Part shown: in pieces, positions 43,179 to 51,059 of the stretch
How positions within the stretch are numbered: position 1 is the stretch's first letter
Layout: each line of letters opens with the position of its first letter
Origin: CBDCVD01 sp965224015
GTDB lineage: Bacteria > Pseudomonadota > Alphaproteobacteria > Rhizobiales > CBDCVD01
Direction: 5' to 3'
Assembly (NCBI GenBank): GCA_965224015.1
Contig: OZ245032.1
Location: 930,001-994,000, forward strand
Length of the DNA stretch: 64,000 nt
Program-made: the position numbers and the translations under genes
The notes under the pieces: model-generated
Databases searched by the model: none
What the model saw: the letters and a program-made list of their open reading frames with translations, nothing else
Told to the model about the DNA's origin: nothing

Positions 43179-44302
43179 ACAGGGGGAAATAGCAAACATG
43201 CGTCGCCGTAGGAATAAAAACGATAGTCTTTTGCAATGGCGTGGGCGTAGGCACGGTGCATGGTCTTTGTGCCGCAAAGGGCGCAGACCAACATAAACAG
43301 TGTCGAGCGCGGCAAATGAAAATTGGTCAACAGCCCATCGATTGCGCGAAACCGGTATCCGGGGACAATAAACAGGTCACTGGCGCCGCGGAAGGGTTCG
43401 ATGTTGCCGTGGGCGTCGGCGGCGGTCTCCAACAGGCGCAAACTGGTGGTGCCCACCGCAATCACCCGCCCGCCGCTTCGACGCACTTTATTGATGGTGG
43501 CAGCCGCTCCGGGAGTGATCTCCCCCTGTTCCGTGTGCATGACATGCGCATTGGTATCCTCGGCGCGCACCGGCAAAAACGTGCCCGCCCCCACATGCAA
43601 CGTCACAAAGGCGCTTCGAATACCCCTGCGGGCCACGTGCTCAAGAAGCCGCCTGGTAAAATGCAGCCCCGCGGTTGGCGCCGCAACCGCGCCCTCGTGC
43701 TTGGCATAGATCGTTTGATAGGCCGTCTCGTCGCCACCATCACGAGGGCGGCGACTGGCAATATAGGGCGGCAAGGGTGTACTCCCGCAGGCCTTAATGG
43801 CCTCCATAAGCGCCGAGCCCTCGCGGTTAAAGGCCAGTTCTGCTTCGCCGCGCGCAAGCCGGACGACCGCTGCCTTGAGCGGCTCTTTAGTGTAAGTGCC
43901 GTGTCCATAAAAAAGCACCTCATCCCCACATCTTAGCTTTCGCGCCGGCCTGGTAAAGGCGCGCCAGCGCGCAGCAGACACCTGTTGATGCAGGGTAAAT
44001 GAGAGCGCGGCCCCTTCTGACTGTTCCTGTTCCTGTTCCTGTTCCTGGCCCTGGTTCCCGCGCATGTCATCAGACACAGCCGGACGCACGCGCGTGCCGC
44101 TAAGTTGGGCCGGGATGACCCTTGTATCGTTGAACACCAAGCAATCCCCGGGGCGCAGCAAGTGGGGAAGGTCCAGAACACGTTGATCTGCGAGCTTGCC
44201 CTGGCCCGTGAGCATCAGCAGCCGCGCCCTGTCACGCGGGCTCACGGGATGCAGCGCAATGCGCGAGGCCGGCAAATCAAAATCAAAGATATCCGTTCGC
44301 AT
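43175..44302 (-). CDS. queA: S-adenosylmethionine:tRNA ribosyltransferase-isomerase
   Basis: Converts preQ1-34 in tRNA to epoxyqueuosine (375 aa). FDFDLPASRIALHPVSPRD, EGAVAAPTAGLHFT and LLTNFHLPRSTLFMLV are family motifs. A low-complexity EQEQEQEQ insert near residues 85-95 is encoded by a 6-bp tandem repeat. It is coupled to tgt by a 4-bp overlap, so the two queuosine enzymes are made together. Confidence 0.96.
   Translation of the reverse strand: MRTDIFDFDLPASRIALHPVSPRDRARLLMLTGQGKLADQRVLDLPHLLRPGDCLVFNDTRVIPAQLSGTRVRPAVSDDMRGNQGQEQEQEQEQSEGAALSFTLHQQVSAARWRAFTRPARKLRCGDEVLFYGHGTYTKEPLKAAVVRLARGEAELAFNREGSALMEAIKACGSTPLPPYIASRRPRDGGDETAYQTIYAKHEGAVAAPTAGLHFTRRLLEHVARRGIRSAFVTLHVGAGTFLPVRAEDTNAHVMHTEQGEITPGAAATINKVRRSGGRVIAVGTTSLRLLETAADAHGNIEPFRGASDLFIVPGYRFRAIDGLLTNFHLPRSTLFMLVCALCGTKTMHRAYAHAIAKDYRFYSYGDACLLFPPV
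44022..44046. repeat. 6-bp tandem repeat inside queA
   Basis: Four units of tgttcc on the plus strand encode the EQ dipeptide run of QueA. The unit is a multiple of three, so the frame is preserved. Confidence 0.88.
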
Positions 44303-44344
44303 GGCCCTCGTTACCGCTTCCCCAAAACCGCGGGTGCAAAGGCT

Positions 44345-44821
44345 TCAGGCCGGGATATCGGCTGCGACTTTCAGGCTTTTTATCCTGTCAGGTTGCGCAA
44401 CCGGCTCTCCGCGCTCCAGACTGTCGATGGCTTCCATACCCTCAACAACCCGGCCCCAGACCGTATATTCCCCGTCCAGCCAGGGAGCCTGGGTAAAACA
44501 GATGAAAAACTGGCTGTCAGCAGAGTTCGGGTCTCCCGCGCGCGCCATGGAACAGGTTCCGCGCACGTGCTTTTCCTTTGAGAATTCCGCTGCCAGCTTT
44601 TTACCCGATCCCCCTGTTCCCGTTCCCTGGGGACAACCGGTCTGGGCCATAAAATTGTCGATCACCCGATGAAACACGACGCCATCATAGAACCCATCGC
44701 GAACCAGTTCCTTGATGCGGGCCACGTGGCGAGGTGCCAGATCGTCGCGCATGGTGATAGTTGCGGTGCCTTTGGTGGTTTCCATGACGAGGGTGTTTTC
44801 ACTGCTGTGTGAAGTATTCAT
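44345..44821 (-). CDS. ppiB: Cytoplasmic peptidyl-prolyl cis-trans isomerase (cyclophilin)
   Basis: A cyclophilin (158 aa) without a signal peptide. VVFHRVIDNFMAQTGCPQGTG and ADSQFFICFTQAPWLDGEYT hold the catalytic Arg and Phe motifs. It lies between the exported cyclophilin gene and queA, all on the minus strand. It may begin a few codons later at an internal methionine (residue 13). Confidence 0.94.
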   Translation of the reverse strand: MNTSHSSENTLVMETTKGTATITMRDDLAPRHVARIKELVRDGFYDGVVFHRVIDNFMAQTGCPQGTGTGGSGKKLAAEFSKEKHVRGTCSMARAGDPNSADSQFFICFTQAPWLDGEYTVWGRVVEGMEAIDSLERGEPVAQPDRIKSLKVAADIPA

Positions 44822-44929
44822 TGCAACTCCTTGATGTTGAAGACTGTTTATCCCCAGATGGGCATCTCAATTAACGGGCATCTACCTACCCACTCCCCTT
44901 TATGGCTGGAGGCATTTATTGACGGCCTT
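44822..44929. repeat. Family C end fragment between the cyclophilin genes
   Basis: GGGCATCTCAATTAACGGGCAT followed by a CTACCTACCCACTCCCCTTTAT segment. The second part recurs at 38355-38398 (TTAACGGGCCTACCTACCCG). It corresponds to the right end of family C. Confidence 0.55.
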
Positions 44930-45472
44930 TTACTGTACGAGGCGCATGGACAAGATGCGGTCGGGCGCGTTGACTTGTCCACCCCGGTCCCGGTCCCCCT
45001 TTTTGATCCGGTCCACATGGTCCATGCCGTTGATCACCTCGCCAAAAACCGTGTATTGTCCATTGAGCCAATCGCCGTTGGCAAACATAATAAAGAACTG
45101 CGAATTGGCGCTATTGGGATTTTGAGTGCGGGCCATACCGAGGGTCCCCCGCACGAACGGCGTGGAGGTAAATTCAGCGGCCAGATTGGGAAGGGACGAG
45201 CCGCCGCTGCCGGTACCGGTCGGGTCCCCCGTTTGCGCCATGAACCCCGCTATGACCCGATGGAAAGCCAGGCCGTCGTAGAACCCTTCGCGGGTCAGGG
45301 TCTTTATGCGCTCCACGTGCCGGGGGGCAAGATCGGGGCGTAGGCGAATCGTCACTTCGCCACTCTTAAGGGTCATAATCAGCGTGTTGCCCTTGTGCGC
45401 GCCTTCATCGGCGCACACCGCGAACAGGGCCGCGCTAGCGCTAACAAGTGCGCCCGCCACGACAACACGCAT
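44930..45472 (-). CDS. ppiA: Periplasmic peptidyl-prolyl cis-trans isomerase (cyclophilin)
   Basis: A secreted cyclophilin (180 aa). MRVVVAGALVSASAALFAVCA is a signal peptide, so the ATG at 45472 is chosen over the open upstream frame, which is antisense to pyrB. LAFHRVIAGFMAQTGDPTGTG and ANSQFFIMFANGDWLNGQYT are the catalytic motifs. It is the first gene of the ppiA-ppiB-queA-tgt-pgi run and diverges from pyrB. Confidence 0.93.
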   Translation of the reverse strand: MRVVVAGALVSASAALFAVCADEGAHKGNTLIMTLKSGEVTIRLRPDLAPRHVERIKTLTREGFYDGLAFHRVIAGFMAQTGDPTGTGSGGSSLPNLAAEFTSTPFVRGTLGMARTQNPNSANSQFFIMFANGDWLNGQYTVFGEVINGMDHVDRIKKGDRDRGGQVNAPDRILSMRLVQ

Positions 45473-45667
45473 GGCGATTTTTCTGATAAAATGTTGCAAT
45501 GGGAATCCTTTGGTATTCGATTGTCGATGTGTTATAGGATATGGCGCGTGGGCCAGACCTTGGGTGAGTGGAATGCGCGGGGCCCGGTTGAGCCTTTTTG
45601 GCGAACCACATGCGGGGATTCTTATCAGCAATGGGCCCAATTTTCCAGTGATGAATTGAGCAAGCGG

Positions 45668-46663
45668 ATGAACGAAACCGTTAAGCCAGTCCAGTCCGGA
45701 TTTTGCCGCCGCCATCTTCTGGGTATTGAACGCCTGTCCCGTGATGAAATCACCGCACTGCTTGATCTGGCCGATACGGCCGTCGATATAAACCGTCAGG
45801 TGGACAAAAAACACGTAACCTTGCGCGGACGCACCCAGATCAATCTTTTTTTCGAGCCGTCCACACGCACGCAGTCGTCTTTTGAGATCGCCGGTAAACG
45901 CTTAGGCGCGGACGTGATGAACATGTCCATCTCCACCTCGTCAGTGAAAAAGGGCGAAACGCTGCTGGACACGGCCGCGACATTGAACGCCATGCATCCG
46001 GATATACTGGTGGTGCGCCATTCTGCCGCGGGCGCGGTGGAACTGTTGGCGCAAAAGGTTACCGGATCGGTCATCAATGCCGGAGACGGCGCCCACGAGC
46101 ATCCCACCCAGGCGCTTCTTGATGCCCTGACAATCCGGCGCAACAAGGGCCGGTTGCAGGGCCTTATTGTAGCGATTTGCGGTGATATTCTGCACTCGCG
46201 GGTGGCACGTTCGAATATCGCACTGCTGAACGCATTTGGCGCGCGTGTGCGGGTGGTCGCGCCTTCCACCCTGCTTCCAAGCCATATTGAGACCCTGGGC
46301 GTGGAGGTGTTTACCGACATGGACGACGGATTGCAGGATTGCGATATTGTCATGATGCTGCGGCTCCAGACCGAGCGCATGGATGGGGCGTATATCCCTT
46401 CGACACGGGAGTATTTTCGTTTTTTTGGCCTGGACGCCGCTCGCCTTGGCCGGGCAAAACCTGATGCTCTGGTTATGCATCCGGGTCCCATGAATCGCGG
46501 CGTTGAAATTGATTCCGGGGTCGCTGACGGCCCTCAAAGCCTTATTCAGGAACAGGTTGAGATGGGCGTTGCGGTGCGCATGGCGGTCATGCAGGCCCTT
46601 GCCGCCAACGTTTCCAACTGCCCTCCCCTGTCCCATAAGAGGCCGGCGGAGAACCAGGCCTGA
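45668..46663 (+). CDS. pyrB: Aspartate carbamoyltransferase catalytic subunit
   Basis: Forms carbamoyl-aspartate in pyrimidine synthesis (331 aa). The carbamoyl phosphate motif FFEPSTRTQSSFE and GDGAHEHPTQALLD are present, and HPGPMNRGVEI is near the C-terminus. MNETVKPVQSGFCRRHLLGIE at 45668 is the preferred start; the open frame upstream is shadow of ppiA. The stop overlaps the next start as TGATG. Confidence 0.97.
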   Translation: MNETVKPVQSGFCRRHLLGIERLSRDEITALLDLADTAVDINRQVDKKHVTLRGRTQINLFFEPSTRTQSSFEIAGKRLGADVMNMSISTSSVKKGETLLDTAATLNAMHPDILVVRHSAAGAVELLAQKVTGSVINAGDGAHEHPTQALLDALTIRRNKGRLQGLIVAICGDILHSRVARSNIALLNAFGARVRVVAPSTLLPSHIETLGVEVFTDMDDGLQDCDIVMMLRLQTERMDGAYIPSTREYFRFFGLDAARLGRAKPDALVMHPGPMNRGVEIDSGVADGPQSLIQEQVEMGVAVRMAVMQALAANVSNCPPLSHKRPAENQA

Positions 46664-47994
46664 TGCGTGTCATACCGGCTTCCACGACCCCCACTCCTGC
46701 CGTTGTTTTAACCAATGCGCGCCTTATTGACCCGTCTCGCGATATGGACGAGCGGGGCAGTCTGATCATTGCGGATCGGCGTATTGTCGCGTGTGGCGCT
46801 CGCGAAGCAAACAATGGAATTCCGGACGCGGCGCGTGTTTACGATTGCAACGGCGCGGTGGTAGCGCCGGGGCTTATCGATATGCGCGTATTTGTCGGCG
46901 AGCCGGGATTTGAGTATCGCGAGACCCTGGCCAGTGCCAGCGCGGCGGCGGCGGCGGGGGGCGTGACCACGTTTTTGTGCATGCCGGACACGGATCCGGT
47001 GATTGATGATGGCGCCATCGTGGACTTTATCCTTCGCCGCGCCCGGGACACGGCGCGGGTTAAGGTCCTGCCCTGCGCGGCGCTCACCAAGGGATTGGCC
47101 GGACGCCAACTGACCGAACTCGGCCTCTTGCGCGAGGCGGGAGCGGTTGCTTTTTCGCAAGGCCACAAGCCGATCGTCAACGCCGAGATCATGCGTCGCG
47201 GCCTTACCTATGCGCGCGATTTTGGTGCCCTCGTCATGCACCACCCCGAGGATCCGGATTTGGCCGGTGCCGGGGTGATGAACGAAAGCGAAGTGGCCAC
47301 AAGGCTGGGCCTGCCGGGACGCCCGCGACAGGCTGAAATTATCGTTTTGGAGCGCGACATTCGCCTTGTGGACCTCACCGGAGGGCACTATCACGCCGAA
47401 GTGGTGTCGTGCGCGGAGGCTGTCGAGGTGATGGCACGGGCGAGGCAAACCTGTGATCGGGTCACCTGTGGGGTTTCCATCAATAATCTTTGTCTGAACG
47501 AGAACGATATCGGGCCGTACCGAACGTTCTTTAAACTGTCGCCCCCCTTGCGCCATGAAGACGACCGTATGGCCCTTGTTGCCGGACTGGCGGCGGGAAC
47601 TATCGATGTGATCGTCTCCAACCACGACCCGCAGGACGTTGATACCAAGCGCCACCCCTTCGCCGAGGCTGCCGATGGAGCGATCGGGCTCGAAACGCTC
47701 CTGTGTGCGGCCCTGCGCCTGGTACATGCAGGCGACATAGACCTTATGGTCCTTTTGCGGGCCCTTAGTCAGCGTCCGGCGGCGTTGCTCAACCTTGACA
47801 CCGGAACTTTAAAACCGGGCCGTCCCGCAGATGTTGTGGTTTTCGATCCCGACGTACCCTGGACGGTCTCGGAAGAGACGATCCATTCGCGCTCGAAAAA
47901 TACCCCCTTTGAGGATACGCAGATGCAGGGCCGTGTCCTGGCCACTTTCGTTAACGGTGATCTTGTCCACGCCTTGCAGGCCCCATTCAAGTAA
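46663..47994 (+). CDS. pyrC: Dihydroorotase-like protein, probably non-catalytic (PyrC')
   Basis: A dihydroorotase homologue (443 aa) coupled to pyrB. The metal-binding HxH motif is replaced: GLIDMRVFVGEPG instead of D-x-H-x-H. Other ligand positions are also changed (SINNLCLNEND; SNHDPQDVDTK instead of a DHAPH pattern). Pseudomonas has an inactive homologue needed for ATCase assembly, and this may be equivalent. A family A element begins at the stop codon. Confidence 0.93.
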   Translation: MRVIPASTTPTPAVVLTNARLIDPSRDMDERGSLIIADRRIVACGAREANNGIPDAARVYDCNGAVVAPGLIDMRVFVGEPGFEYRETLASASAAAAAGGVTTFLCMPDTDPVIDDGAIVDFILRRARDTARVKVLPCAALTKGLAGRQLTELGLLREAGAVAFSQGHKPIVNAEIMRRGLTYARDFGALVMHHPEDPDLAGAGVMNESEVATRLGLPGRPRQAEIIVLERDIRLVDLTGGHYHAEVVSCAEAVEVMARARQTCDRVTCGVSINNLCLNENDIGPYRTFFKLSPPLRHEDDRMALVAGLAAGTIDVIVSNHDPQDVDTKRHPFAEAADGAIGLETLLCAALRLVHAGDIDLMVLLRALSQRPAALLNLDTGTLKPGRPADVVVFDPDVPWTVSEETIHSRSKNTPFEDTQMQGRVLATFVNGDLVHALQAPFK

Positions 47995-48095
47995 TACCAG
48001 CGATATGGGCTTTATGGACACGCCGGCTGGTGTACGGCTTTGATAACACAACGCTTTGACGCTAAGGTATGAGTCCTTGGCAAGGGCCCTTGGTA
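47995..48095 (+). mobile_element. Family A MITE-like element, copy 7
   Basis: Starts TACCAGCGATATGGGC directly after the TAA stop of pyrC and ends GGGCCCTTGGTA. The next copy follows without a spacer. Confidence 0.83.
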
Positions 48096-48096
48096 A

Positions 48097-48197
48097 TACC
48101 AGCGGTATGGGCTTTATGGACACGTCGGCTGGTGTACGGCTTTGATAACACAACGCTTTGGCGCTAAGTCATGAGTCATTGGCAAGGGCCCTCGGTA
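48097..48197 (+). mobile_element. Family A MITE-like element, copy 8 (tandem)
   Basis: Starts TACCAGCGGTATGGGC and ends GGGCCCTCGGTA, in head-to-tail array with copy 7. The two copies are more like each other (GGGCTTTATGGACACG; GGTGTACGGC) than like the other copies, so local duplication is likely. Confidence 0.83.
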
Positions 48198-48201
48198 CAA
48201 G

Positions 48202-48298
48202 CGAAACGCATAAAGCTGATCGCCCTCTAAATCTATAGCAAAATGCAAGAAGAATACGCAAAAGCCCCATGATTCCCATGAAACGCATTTTGCTATAG
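48202..48298. repeat. Family B palindrome (TATAGCAAAATGC type)
   Basis: AAACGCATAAAGCTGATCGCC, TCTATAGCAAAATGC and, after ~40 bp, CGCATTTTGCTATAG as the inverted partner. It matches 32963-33101 closely in its right half. Confidence 0.75.
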
Positions 48299-48503
48299 CG
48301 AAAACAAAGCGCTGCACCTTCTTGAGCTTTGCTTTCTCATTGTTTCAAATGAGGAAAAGTAAATGGAGCGGAGCGGAGCGAAGCACCTTTCTTCACGATC
48401 AACAAATTCGTCTTGCGGCGCGCACAAGGCGCTTCGCCAGAGCGCACGGGCGAACCGCGGCGCGTTTGGCTCCCGGCGCAGATTAAAACCGTCGTTTTAT
48501 CAG

Positions 48504-48549
48504 CACGATACACAAGTCAGCGTATACAAAACACCAATACTGCTGGTAT
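48504..48549 (-). repeat. Half family A element
   Basis: On the minus strand this reads ATACCAGCAGTATTGGTG...ACGCTGACTTGTG, the left half of family A only. It shares TGACTTGTG with the half copy at 25349, so the two truncated copies may be related. Confidence 0.65.
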
Positions 48550-48748
48550 AACCTCAATAGGTTGTACTTAAAAACCCGTCGGGGGTACAGATGAATGGCC
48601 CGAACTGGCCTTCCTGGCGGCAGGGCCGCAAGACATGACACGCTTCAGGAACAAGCTGCTGAAAGATCACAGCTGGGGGATACCTGGAAGCCATGAGTTT
48701 TTCAGATCGGCCGGCTCGCCAAGGAACATCGGCCAGGGGATGCGCTGA

Positions 48749-49594
48749 ATGGGTGCACCGAGCCATCTGGCCATAGGTTTATTACTCGGCGCGGCAGTTC
48801 TGCATGCGCTGTGGAACGCCATGATCAAGGGCGCATCGGATCGGATCATGGCGATGGCTTTGGTGAACACCGGTCACATGCTGGCGGGGGCGGTGCTGGT
48901 GATCCTTTATCCACTACCGGCGCCACAGGCATGGGGCTTTCTGGCCGCATCGACGGTAATTCACTGGTTTTACTACGGTTTCCTGCTGGCAGCGTACCGG
49001 ATCGGCGATTTCAGCCACGTGTATCCCATAGCGCGCGGCGTGGCGCCGGTGCTGGTGGCGCTTGGGGCCTTGTTCTTTGCCGCCGAGATGCCGACGGTGC
49101 AAGGCTGGCTGGCCATCGTCATGATCAGCACGGCAATCGGCGCACAAAGCCTTGCCGGCGGCCATGTGGCGTTTAACGCTGGCGCCGTATTGTTCGCGCT
49201 TCTTACCGGCCTGATGATTGCCGCTTATACCATTGTCGATGGATTGGGCGTGCGTGCCTCGCAAAACGCCCTGGGCTATATCGGTTGGCTCTTTCTTCTT
49301 GAGGGGATCGCCAGTGTGGCGCTGCTGATGTGGCGGCGGCGGCGACTGCGCCACTATACATTACGAAAGTATCTTACAGGGCTGACGGGCGGTCTGATCT
49401 CGACACTGGCTTATGGCCTGGCGATCTACGCGATGTCGCTTACCAATCTGGGGTCGGTGTCGGCCATTCGCGAATCAAGCGTGATCGTCGCTGCCCTGAT
49501 CGGTATAGTATGGTTTGGCGAGCGACCCTGGTTAGTCCGCGTTGCAAGCGCCATCGTTGTTGTGATCGGCATTTTTCTGCTCAGCGCCGCCTGA
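48749..49594 (+). CDS. EamA/DMT family membrane transporter
   Basis: A predicted exporter (281 aa) with about ten hydrophobic segments in two EamA halves (LLLGAAVLHALWNAMIKG at the start of the first, LTGLMIAAYTIVDGLGV of the second, and a final IGIVWFGERPWLVRVASAIVVV). The substrate is unknown. AGGGG at about 9 nt precedes the start. It converges with pntB, 15 bp apart. Confidence 0.88.
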   Translation: MGAPSHLAIGLLLGAAVLHALWNAMIKGASDRIMAMALVNTGHMLAGAVLVILYPLPAPQAWGFLAASTVIHWFYYGFLLAAYRIGDFSHVYPIARGVAPVLVALGALFFAAEMPTVQGWLAIVMISTAIGAQSLAGGHVAFNAGAVLFALLTGLMIAAYTIVDGLGVRASQNALGYIGWLFLLEGIASVALLMWRRRRLRHYTLRKYLTGLTGGLISTLAYGLAIYAMSLTNLGSVSAIRESSVIVAALIGIVWFGERPWLVRVASAIVVVIGIFLLSAA

Positions 49595-49609
49595 GGGCAC
49601 GGCCGGCCA

Positions 49610-51046
49610 TCAAGCCGGGATCAAAGCCAGAAGCTGATCCAGCGACGCCTTCGCGTCACCAAAGAACATGCGTGTGTTGTCCTTGAAAAACAACGGATTC
49701 TCAATACCCGAATAGCCCGTACCCTGACCACGTTTGGAAACAAATACCTGCTTGGCTTTCCACACCTCCAGCACCGGCATACCGGCGATGGGGCTGTTGG
49801 GGTCATCCTGCGCTGCCGGGTTGACAATGTCGTTGGAGCCGATCACGATTACCACATCCGTATTGGGAAAGTCCTCGTTGATCTCGTCCATTTCCAAAAC
49901 AATATCGTAGGGAACCTTGGCCTCGGCGAGCAACACGTTCATATGGCCCGGCAAGCGACCGGCCACGGGATGGATACCAAAACGCACCGTCTTGCCCCTG
50001 GCGCGAAGGCGTTTGGTCAGTTCGCTTACCGACTGCTGCGCCTGCGCCACGGCCATACCATAACCGGGCACGATGATGATATTTTCCGCATCCTCCAACG
50101 CCGCCGCCACCCCTTCGGCATCAATGGCGATCTGCTCACCGGAGACCTCAAGGGCCGGCTCGCCGGCCCCACCAAAACCGCCCAGGATCACAGATACAAA
50201 CCGGCGATTCATGGCTCTGCACATAATGTAAGACAAAATCGCCCCCGACGAGCCCACAAGCGCGCCCGTGACGATCAGCAGATCGTTGCCAAGGGTAAAG
50301 CCGATGGCCGCCGCGGCCCAACCGGAATAGCTGTTCAACATGGAGACAACCACCGGCATATCGGCACCACCAATTCCCATGATCAAATGCCAGCCGATAA
50401 ATCCAGCGATCAGCGCCGTCAGGACCATCGTCCAGATGCCCGACCCGTTGAAATACATGACCCCCAGAAGAATACAGGCGATCAGCGCGGCGGCATTCAG
50501 GGCGTGCCCTCCCGGCAATTTCGCCGGCTTGCCATCAATCTTGCCTGCCAACTTGCCAAAGGCAACAACCGAACCGGTAAAGGTAATGGCGCCAATGAAA
50601 ATGCCCAGAAACACCTCGACTTTTAATATGGCGATCTCAACGCTGTCCTTGTGAGCAAGCTTTTTCGCAAAACCGGTCAGCGTCTCACGGGCGCTCTCAC
50701 TCATGGCCATGACCCCGGCCAGTTCGATATCTGCGTTAAGGCCAATAAAGACCGCGGCGATGCCAACAAAACTATGTAGCGCCGCCACCAGTTGCGGCAT
50801 TTCGGTCATTTGCACCCGCGCCGCCACATAAATACCCGCGGCCGCACCAAGGGCAACCATGACGCCCAGCACAATATAATTGCCGCTGTCAGGCCCGTAT
50901 ATGGTAGCAACGACGGCAATGGCCATGCCGACAATGCCGTACCACACGGCGCGCTTGGCGCTTTCCTGGTTGGACAGGCCACCAAGGGAGAGAATAAACA
51001 ACACGGAGGCGGCGATGTAGGCAGCCGATACGATACCAATGCTCAT
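49610..51046 (-). CDS. pntB: NAD(P) transhydrogenase subunit beta
   Basis: Membrane and NADP-binding subunit of the proton-translocating transhydrogenase (478 aa), which makes NADPH at the expense of the proton gradient. About eight hydrophobic segments are followed by domain III with IIVPGYGMAVAQAQQSVSEL and VIVIGSNDIVNPAAQDDP. It lies 13 bp after pntA. Confidence 0.97.
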   Translation of the reverse strand: MSIGIVSAAYIAASVLFILSLGGLSNQESAKRAVWYGIVGMAIAVVATIYGPDSGNYIVLGVMVALGAAAGIYVAARVQMTEMPQLVAALHSFVGIAAVFIGLNADIELAGVMAMSESARETLTGFAKKLAHKDSVEIAILKVEVFLGIFIGAITFTGSVVAFGKLAGKIDGKPAKLPGGHALNAAALIACILLGVMYFNGSGIWTMVLTALIAGFIGWHLIMGIGGADMPVVVSMLNSYSGWAAAAIGFTLGNDLLIVTGALVGSSGAILSYIMCRAMNRRFVSVILGGFGGAGEPALEVSGEQIAIDAEGVAAALEDAENIIIVPGYGMAVAQAQQSVSELTKRLRARGKTVRFGIHPVAGRLPGHMNVLLAEAKVPYDIVLEMDEINEDFPNTDVVIVIGSNDIVNPAAQDDPNSPIAGMPVLEVWKAKQVFVSKRGQGTGYSGIENPLFFKDNTRMFFGDAKASLDQLLALIPA

Positions 51047-51059
51047 AACAGCCTCTTTT

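Larger units (their letters stand above)
47995..48748. other. Repeat-filled spacer pyrC-EamA gene
   Basis: 754 bp without a gene. Two family A elements in tandem, a family B palindrome (48202-48298), a region (48300-48500) with the short gagcg repeat ggagcggagcggagcg and nothing else recognised, and a half family A element (48504-48549). Confidence 0.6.

Noticed and set aside
45395..45667. Longer N-terminus for pyrB
   Set aside because: The upstream 91 codons overlap ppiA on the other strand and lack ATCase similarity.
46708..47727. 339-codon minus-strand frame antisense to pyrC
   Set aside because: Shadow frame caused by codon bias; no motif or ribosome-binding context.
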